Source of the DNA: Cristatella mucedo
Taxonomy: Eukaryota; Bryozoa; Phylactolaemata; Cristatellidae
DNA: 64,000 bases
Direction of reading: 5' to 3'
NCBI GenBank assembly: GCA_009760855.2
Contig: WPIO01000100.1
Location: forward strand, 491,001-555,000
Shown: positions 19,881 through 28,900 of the stretch, in pieces
How the letters are laid out: each line of letters opens with the position of its first letter
How positions within the stretch are numbered: position 1 is the first letter of the stretch
Position numbers and translations under genes: made by a program
The notes under the pieces: generated by a model
Databases searched by the model: none
Told to the model about the DNA's origin: nothing
What the model saw: the letters and a program-made list of their open reading frames with translations, nothing else

Positions 19881-20400
19881 GTTAGTGCGCCTATGCATGC
19901 TGCCGCTATCACTAACTGCTTGACAGTGATAAGCGGCAATAGTGAGAGCTGTTTTTGCATGCGGCTTAAGGGTGACCCGTTTGTTCCAATTTACTTGCGC
20001 ATGCACACGCCCCGCCTTACGCTGACCGCATTTGATTTGGCCAGAGTAGCAAATTTAAGCTCGTCGCGAATAGCAAGGCGACGTGAAACTTAACATTTCA
20101 GACTTCCCCATGCCAGGAGTTGGAGAGTGAAAAAGTGTGCAATTCCGCAATTTTTTTGTTAGCGCAAAAGAAACATTTGGCAGTTTTGGATTAAGCTAGC
20201 AGTTACGGAGCTACCCGGGCGCACTGCTGCCGTGCTGCCGTGCTGGCTGGCTGCAGGCTGGCCGGCGTACGAGCTGCGGCTTTGAGTGACAATTATGTCC
20301 AGAAATGGGCATTATTATTAATTATATATAATAGGATATACTAGAGAGAGAGATATATATTATAAACATATATGGATTACGATAGAGCGCTATATCGTAG
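19881..20400. other. No recognised feature
   Basis: Apart from a TATA/GA-rich run at 20320-20370, nothing was identified. Confidence 0.4.
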
Positions 20401-20443
20401 GCTACCACTACTTGATGCGCTTGCTTTACAGCAAATGTAAGTA

Positions 20444-21270
20444 CAGTGGTACCTCGGCTTACGTGTTTAATTCGTTCCGTGCCGAAGCTCGTTGCTCAAA
20501 TTACTCGTACGTCAAATCAATTTTCCCCATTGAAATGAATGGAAATGCCACGAATCCGCTCCCCAGCCCCAAAAAACACTGCAATTTTTGTCTCGTGTTT
20601 TTAAACTAAAAAATGTACTTATAAATATCAATATTGTTTTAAAAACAATTCAATAGAATATCTTACAATAAACGGGTTTTATTAATTCTTATGTACAGGA
20701 GTAACTTGGAGATCGGAAGACCTTAAGATGCTAATGCAGAGTTAGAGAAAGGCCGAAATGAATATCCGGATCTTATTCGCCAATTTCTGACCTTTTCGCC
20801 AGGGTTTCCTCAGCTTCAGTTTATCGGCTGGGCCTTTAGGCGGACGCGCCAATTGTTATCAGTTAAGCTATGAACTGTCACACGATGATATTGCCTAAAT
20901 AGAGTAAGTACGCATTTAGCTGTTCCTGCTGTAGTCGGATTTAACACCAGAGTCTAGCAATCTTGTGCATCCAAGCACCACGATGGCTCGCTCGAGTCTG
21001 TCTGCGAGCGAACCAACAGGCCTGCGCTTGGCGTCACATCCGGGTCGTAGGGCAGCGTCTAGCAAGGGGGCGTCGTTCGCTGCCCTGCCCTTATTGGCCT
21101 GAGTAGCCGCACGCTGTGTGACGTTCGCTGCGGCAACTAGCGGTGGAGTATCTGAAGCTGGCTCGTAGCCCGAATTTCAGCTCGCAACTCAAAGCAAAAA
21201 ATCGGCCAAGAGACAGCTCGTATCTCAAAATGTTCCTATGTCGAGACACTCATAAGCCGAGTTACGGCTG
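20444..21270 (+). mobile_element. Tc1/mariner-like MITE
   Basis: The left end is CAGTGGTACCTCGGCTTACG and the right end read inward is CAGCCGTAACTCGGCTTATG, imperfect terminal inverted repeats. TA is duplicated at 20442-20443 and 21271-21272. Left and right subterminal parts carry the GAGCTCGTAxCTC-type repeats common in this MITE class (for example GAAGCTCGTTGCTCAAAT and GACAGCTCGTATCTC). No transposase frame is present. The left end interrupts a CR1 tail (GCTTTACAGCAAATGTAA at 20424-20441). Confidence 0.85.
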
Positions 21271-21429
21271 TACATGGAAATGAGGGTAGCGACTGAGGGG
21301 CCGTGCTGTCACGCCCATAAGCGGCCTCAGAAAAAATTTACTTCTTATAGAGTGCTAGAAAAATGTCTTTTTATTATTTTTATTATTAATATCATTATTT
21401 AAGGTACTGAAATAGTTGATTGAGATGAA

Positions 21430-21751
21430 GTTGCAACAGAGATTGCTGCAAGGCACAGATTGCGGCGTGAGTCAACGTAGCGGAGGCGCGTAGACTATGC
21501 AGTCTCTCCCTCCCACTCTCCTCCATATTCCTCTATCCCTCTGTCATTATTCCGACCGGAACGCGAGCCCGCGACGTCGGGGCCGCCGCAGACAAAGCAC
21601 CCAAGCCGGGTGACCGCCGCCCCTGACCGAGCGGGCGCAGGCGAGGCCACGACGCGTCCCTAACTTCGGTTAGTGACGTCACACGGGAAGTTGGCAAGGT
21701 CGGCGGCCTTCCTGCGACTGCGATGCCGGCTGCCTATCCGGTGCGGCCGAC
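21430..21751 (+). promoter_or_regulatory. Upstream region of the galactosyltransferase gene
   Basis: GC- and CpG-rich DNA immediately upstream of the ATG at 21752, with no TATA box at a useful distance. It probably holds the promoter and 5' UTR. Upstream UTR introns cannot be excluded. Confidence 0.4.
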
Positions 21752-22481
21752 ATGAGAGCCCATCGGAAGGATATCGTTAAGTTCCTCTTGCTCGTATACG
21801 TCGGCGTCGTCATCTACTCGCTGACGAACTACAAGAGCAGGGTGGTGACGTCGATGCTCGAGTACATGGTCGACCCGAGGCTCGAGATAGGCAACAAATG
21901 CAAGCTGCGGCTGGACCGTCTGAGCGTGGTGCAGGTGGAAATACGCTCCGACGTGACGATGGCGGGCGTGCAGGAGAGGAATCCGTCGGTAGGCGTCGGC
22001 GGCAAGTGGCGGCCCGACGACTGCGACGCCTGGCAGAGGGTCGCCATAATAGTGCCCTACCGCGACCGCTACCCTCATCTCAAGCTGCTGCTGAACCGGC
22101 TGCATCCGATGCTGCGAACTCAGAAAGCCGACTATCAGATCTTCGTCGTCGAGCAGGCGGGTCACGAGGACTTCAACAAGGGGCGGCTGCTGAACACGGG
22201 CTTCGTCGAGGCGCTCAAGCTCGGCAAGTTCGACTGCTTCGTGTTTCACGACGTCGACATGCTGCCCGAGAGCGACCGCAACCTGTACTACTGCGACGAG
22301 CACGCGCGCCACTTGTCGCCGGCGCTCGACGAGATGCGCTACCACGTCATGTACTACAACTGCTTCGGCGGCGTCGTCGCGCTCAACCGGGAGAACTTCC
22401 AGAAGGTCAACGGCTATCCGAACCGATACGTCGGCTGGGGCAACGAGGACGACGACATGTCGGCCCGAACCCTGGGAGCAG
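21752..22481 (+). CDS. B4GALT: B4GALT exon 1 (N-terminus, anchor, most of catalytic domain)
   Basis: 243 codons plus one base. The ATG at 21752 places a basic cytoplasmic MRAHRKD before the hydrophobic VKFLLLVYVGVVIYSL, as expected of a Golgi anchor, so this start is preferred. The exon ends after GACGACGACATGTCGG...GGGAGCAG with donor GTAGCG at 22482. Reading through the donor runs into intron sequence and a stop at 22667. Confidence 0.92.
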
Positions 22482-22688
22482 GTAGCGAGCGAGCGCTGCT
22501 TAACTCCGCCTGCCGCCCGCCCACCCGCCTGATCGCCGCAGCGCTGCCTTCGCTGCGTTTCTCATCGCGCTCGATCGCGGCTGGCGCCGGCGGTTCGCTG
22601 CCGTTCGTCTGCTTTTTGGGTCAACTATACCCTGACAACGCATGCAGGCAAACGTCTCGCGCACACTAACCCGTCTATTTTGTTGCTG

Positions 22689-22725
<37 letters not shown>

Positions 22726-25700
22726 ATGTATGCATGTCTCTCTGTATGAGTTGTCTGTATGCATGTCTGTATGGCTCTCTCCCCATCCCTCTCTCTCTCT
22801 CTGCTTGTATCGTAATTCTTTCGCTCTTCTTTTTGTTTTCGTTCTTTCTCTCTTCATCATTCCTTCTCTCTCTCCCTTCCTTCCTCTCTCTCCCTCCCTC
22901 TTTCTTTCTCACTCTCTCTCTCTCCCTCTCCCCTTCCCCTCTCTCTCTCTCCCTCCCTTCCTCTTCTCTCCCCCTATCTCCCTTCGCCTCTCTCTCTCTC
23001 CATCTCTCTCCCTCTCTCTCTCCCCCCCTCTCTCTCTCTCCCTCTCTCTCTCCCTCTCTCTCCCTCTCTCTTTCTTTTGCCATCTTTTTTCTCACCTTTT
23101 TAAATCTCTCTGCTTCTACTCCCCCTTCGTCCAACTCGCAGTCGGACAGTTTTGCGAGACCAAATCTTTGCTCGTGAGCTCGGGTCATGGCACGCTCAGG
23201 GAGAGGAAACCTTGCCGGCCACCACCACACACCCCTACAGCTGCTGCAAGCACTGCTGGGAGACCACACAGGTGCTGTCGCTCCACCGTCGCTTGTCGCT
23301 GGTCAACTCCAAAGAAGCAGTGGCGGCAGGAGTGCTGCCGCGTTTTAGAGAGCTAATCACTCCACAGAGTCGGCATTGCTTCGGGTGTATAATAACCTAC
23401 TTCGGAATGCAGACTCGGGTAGAGTAGCTGGGAGTTGGCAGACTTGACTTTGGAGCTCATGTGAACGTCTAATGAGAAGTAATTTTGGAACAGGAAACCC
23501 AGATTCCGTGCAGACGATACAGGACAAATGCTGCCCACACTTATTTTGACGATTAACAGTTTCAAGTGAAAGTGGGATTGCTGTAGCTGTTAAGTTGGTT
23601 TACCATCAGTCAACTTGAGAAAGTGTGCTAGCATCCAAGTGTGAAAATCAGCAATACTTGCTACAGGGGAGCCGAGAGAGTTTGAGCTGTTGGAAAGCCG
23701 GCAGGGATCAAAGCACAAGTGATCAGCTGTGAGCCATCTTCAAAACGCCGCGTGCAAATGCAGCCACATGCAGGGGGGAGGGAGGGGAGGGGCCAACAAG
23801 GGATTAGAGGGAGCCTAGAGTTGGGCCTGGTGATGGTGGGCAAACTGCTGAAGCAGGAGCTTGTGGCCGGTGGCGTGCTTGCCCCCCCCATGGCAACCGA
23901 CGAGTTACGGCAGCTTGCTCTTGACGGAGTGCCATTCTGCCCTGCCTAGCTCTGCCTCTGGACAACATATCCCGCGTAACTTGGGCTGGCTCGCACATGA
24001 CATGCGGCCAAAATTGTGTGCCAATAAAAAGTGATATTAATAATAATTAAACATTTGTAATGTATCTCCATCTGTAACTCCTCAAAGCCATAAAGACTAT
24101 GTTAGTGTTACGAAAGAGTGTTTTGTATAGTGCACTCACAGACTAAGCAGCTTTCGGTACATATTCAGTAGCCGACAGACTTCATCTCATGCAACAAAGA
24201 GAAAGTGGGAAGCCTAGCAGAGTCAGAAGACCAGTTGAGGTAGTGAGTAGCATGCAAGTAGCAGCTCAGGACCGCTGAAGAAAATGAGCCATAGTCGGTA
24301 GCAGGAGGGTAGTTGTCACTGCATAAGCATTGTGGAAGCGAGTTCCACAGTCTAGGACGTGCAGTGCTAAAGCTTCTGTCGCCAACGGTTTTTAAGCAGA
24401 GGAATGGAACAGCTAATTTATTGTTCATACAGGACCCGAGGGTATGAACAGGCTGAAACTGGTGCAGCAGTTCAGCTAGGTATGGAGGAGCCAAGCCGTG
24501 CCGGGCCTTGTGGGTCAGCGTGAGAACTTTGCTCTGTATCCATTGATCAACCGGCAGCCACCCTAGCTCTTTTAGCAAAGGAGACTCGTGCTCAAACCTA
24601 AAGCATTTAAAGCATTTAGTTTGATTTGCTCAGGCTGCACGATGGTGGCCATTAATTCTAGACTCGCAGATGTGGGGGCCCCACATCTGTGAGATGGATG
24701 ATCTCAGCATGCTGAGGGGGAAAGTTTTGTTTTTTCTCTGTGAATCGATTGCATTCGCCGGTATTTTCAGCAAGCTGTCGTACTCACTGTTCACCTCAGC
24801 ATATATCGCTGCCAGTGAATTGATTAGCTCTCCGCAAACATTTCCTGTAGCCTTTTGTGTGCATAAGTTCCTATGCTCGGCGAATGTCCTCAAGTGCAGC
24901 AGTGTGCAGTGAGCTTCCGCTTTTAAGTGTGATCGACTGGATAAGTCGTGTTGTGGCCAGTGTGCACCTGGGGGTGCATGTACACAGTATTGACCACCTG
25001 CTTGATATTTGCCCATCAAGAAGCAGGATAAAAGGAGCATGGTCACCTATACCTTGCAAAAACAGATTGTCCCTGTGCAATCTTACATAATTATGCATGT
25101 AGGTTATGTTTAGCATTTATGCTTTATCTAGTTGGAAACTGGCTATTAGCTGGTAGACATGTAGGTGTGTAGGCATTGCGATGGAAACGTCGACACCCGT
25201 GCAGAGCCTGGTTGGGTGTCCTTCCATGAAGGTCACATATGTGTGCCTGCCCCGGCTTAATGGAAATTTAAGTGTAAGTGGTTCTATGACGAAAGCCAAA
25301 AGCATTACAATGACTCGCAGACCCACGCATTATGAGTCTCACCTCGCTCCAACGTCCATATTTAGGGTAACTGAGCTCAATGTACATACTCATGCAGATG
25401 TGGGAGCTGCAGATGCCTTTATTTAGCCTCACTGACTCGTATGGGTCCTTCTGTTGGTGGGGGGGGGGTTGCGTTGCACTCTCACGAGGAAGTAGTGGTA
25501 CAATAGCTGGTCGAATCACTTAGTTATGAAAAGCCCCCCTCCCTTCAGTGCTGTTGCTGAATGAGTGCTTATTGTTATCATTCAGTGGTATGTTGGTCCT
25601 ATTAAGGCTCTCAGACTTCGTGGCCCAGGTCGTAGTGAGTCTGTGCAGCAAGCAGGCAATCAACTGTTAACTGCCACATCATGTGCCTTGCCGGCCCCCT

Positions 25701-25916
25701 ATGGATCTTATACCTCTACGTAAATGAGGTCGTAGAATCAGTCGACCTTTACTTTGACCAAGGATCATAGTACACAGGTTTGGAGGTTTCTCATTCGCTA
25801 GCCAGGTCGTTTGCTCCGAGTCCTGCAGCTGGCAATCCTTTACCAGGCTATTGAATTAGCCGATCATGGCATTAGAATGGCCACACACAAATCACTTCTC
25901 AGTTCACTTATAAATG

Positions 25917-25959
<43 letters not shown>

Positions 25960-28900
25960 GAAAGGCTGCCGATCTCTTGCTCTCCAGGCAGGGATTTCCA
26001 CTAAAGACTCTAGCCACTTTGAGGAGTATATTCTCAAGCTTAGTTGTATAGAGCATGGTCTGAAGAAAAGTACGAGTAAATACAGTATTGAGTCAAAGCA
26101 GCAGAAACTCGGAATGTGAAGCTTGGTTAATCGCCTAGTACTATCTAGGGGTTTTATTGCTGGGTAGATGTGTGCACTGAATTCAGATCGACTTGGTTAC
26201 TCGGTCGCTGAGGTCACGGCTTGGCTCCTTCATACCTAGCAGAACTGCTGCACCAGTTTCAGCCGCCTCGTGCCCTCAGGTCCTGTAAGGACAATGTATT
26301 AGCTTTCATTCCTCTGCTTATAGACCGTTGGCGACAGAAGCTTTTGCTCTATAGGTCCTCGGTGGAACTCACTTCCACGACTCTTGCGCAACAACAACTA
26401 CTCTCCTGCTGCCGGCTGTGGCACATCCTTTCAAGCCGTCCAGAGCTGCTACTTCTATGCTACTCACTACCTCAACTGCTCTCCTGACTCTGCTATGCTT
26501 CCCACTTTCTCTTTGTTGCATGAGATGAAGTCTGCTGGCTATCGAGTGTGTATCTAAAACCGCTTAGGCTGTAAGTGCGCTATGAAAATTCTACTGCTTA
26601 ACTCCCACAATCTTTGTGGCTGTGTGGGAGTTACAGACATAGTCATCCCTGCCTGCCTTTCAATACTTCTATTCTCTGAATACCCTCCTAGCTGTATAGC
26701 CAATATGGGCACTTTAATCGCAGCAAACTTTTCTCAATTGAATAGCAATCAAACCAGCTTGCTAGTTATAGGCTAACCAAGTGTTAAAAAATATTAGCTG
26801 ATTTAACAGCTTCTTTTGTATAGCGACAGAAGAGCCCTTACGGCTATCACCACCGAATGCAGCGGCAATGAAGGATCCACTGCAAGATTCTAACCCACGA
26901 CCTCGGTCCCGAGAGGTTGTGAAAAACAACCATCTTACTTAGTGTGCCATCACGGCTGCTCTGAAACTGTAAAGCCTAAACCTCAAAATTGGTTCGGCCA
27001 GCCTATATTTTAATGCATCGGCATCCCTTCTTTGTGTCTCGTTCCACTTTTTCAAAGTGACCTTATACTAGATGACCACTTCAGCTCCGTGGTCCAATCT
27101 GGCCACTTTAAGCTATCAATGTGCCATAGCAAAACTTTGGCCCTGCTTAGGTGAGGGTTCCTCATGTAAGTTCACCTAGACGCCTGTAACTTTCTCTTCG
27201 AATGTCATCTTTGGTAAGCAACGAGCTCTTGCAGATGGTACGAAAGTTGCTAACTAGCCGCGTCTGTCGTGAACGTTGCAACTGCCGATTAACGCTTTTC
27301 TCCTACTTGCACTGGCTTAACATCCAGCAGTGCATCGACTTCCTGTTCGTTCTGTCACTCACTTAGTTCCTTTCATTCAGTTCCTCCAGAATGCCTATTC
27401 GAAATACTTTTTAAATCAGGCTCCACGTCTCATCACATCACACCGCCTGCTCTCCCTACCCAAGTCGTTTGGCCGTACCTCCAACCAAGTTCAAAACCAC
27501 TGGAGACTGTGGCTTTAGTTACTCTCATTCAAAAGCCAGGAGCATGCTACCGACTAACATTCGGACACTCCCTGACGACGAGATATAAATAGAAGCTTAA
27601 GCCCTACCTGTTCCTAAGAATTTGATGAGTAGATTAAGTGCAATCCGGCAAATTAAAATTCAGGACGATCTGTGATTTCGTCATGGCACACAGAGAAATA
27701 ATGAGAGGCATAATGGCTTAAGTGATGGAATAGAAATTTACCAGAGCAAGAGAAATTATGTAACAATGGAAAGTAAAGAACAAAGAGTAAGTATTCTGCT
27801 GTAAGAGTCAGCTGATTTAGCAGCCTCAATTATATTGCTGTCCAAATGTTTCTACGCACCAGCTATCAGCTCACTACTGTACTCAAAACAAGCTATATTT
27901 TGCACGGGTGTGACTTTGTAGCAGTTTTTATCACGCAGAAAAGTTACAAAATGTAGGTTTACATGCAGTTAATTTGCATCAATCAATAACTCGCCTAGGC
28001 ACCACGATTTTTGATAACACCGAAATCGCCTCTCCAGCTGCCGACACGTATTTGGAGCAATTGACGTCATGCAATCCTTCAAAACCTCGAAGAACTTCCT
28101 GTTTCATGTGCTGCCAATTTCATGTCGACTTCGTCCCACGGATGTTCAATTGGGTTCAAGTTCGGCCTTTGGCTTTGCCGCTGCATGACCTCAATTGGCT
28201 CAAAGCCATAGTCTGTGGGGTTCGCAAAAAATCTTGAACAGCAGTGTGCTTCTTATTATTGTCATGCTGCCAACAGAAATAGAACCCGTGAAGAGCAGAA
28301 GCAATTGGCAAGCCGACATTCTGCACAATCTCTATTAGATAGACATTCTGATTCATGATTCCACTAATCCTTTGCCGACTTGTAATACCGGAAGTTGAGA
28401 AGCAGCTCCAAGCCATTACACTTCCGCCATAGAATTTCATGGTCTTTCGATGGCAAACGACAGTGTGCACTTTGCCCATTCTTTGATGATTATACTTCGT
28501 CTTCTTATCGCAGCCAAAGCGATCTAATTTTGACTTATCTGTCCACAGTACTCTGCTCTGCTGTCCAGTTCTAGTATTGGCTAGCAAAAGTCCTCTTTGC
28601 TTTTTTGTGCTGCACAGTCAACAATGGCTTGCACTTGGCCACCCTTGCCTTTGATCCATGTTCATTAAGCCGTCTTCTCACGGTATTTCGTCTCGCAAGC
28701 TCTTGCAGATGGTACGAAAGTTGCCAACTAGCCTCGTCTGACGACCGTTCTGGTGGTAACTTAACAGAGACTGTGGCAATGCATTTTAGCTGTGGCAAAC
28801 ATACCCAAGCACAGCAGTGCTTTTGCGCCACCGTAGTCCTGACGTTTCTTCATAACATTCCTAATGCTGCCCTCTCAGCCGCCTTGTGATTTCACTGTTT

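Noticed and set aside
21734-22345. 203-codon minus-strand frame opposite B4GALT exon 1
   Set aside because: Antisense shadow of a GC3-rich coding exon; Val/Leu/His-rich with no motif.
22724-23269. Arg-Glu-rich minus-strand frame of 181 codons
   Set aside because: Translation of the CT-rich tract.
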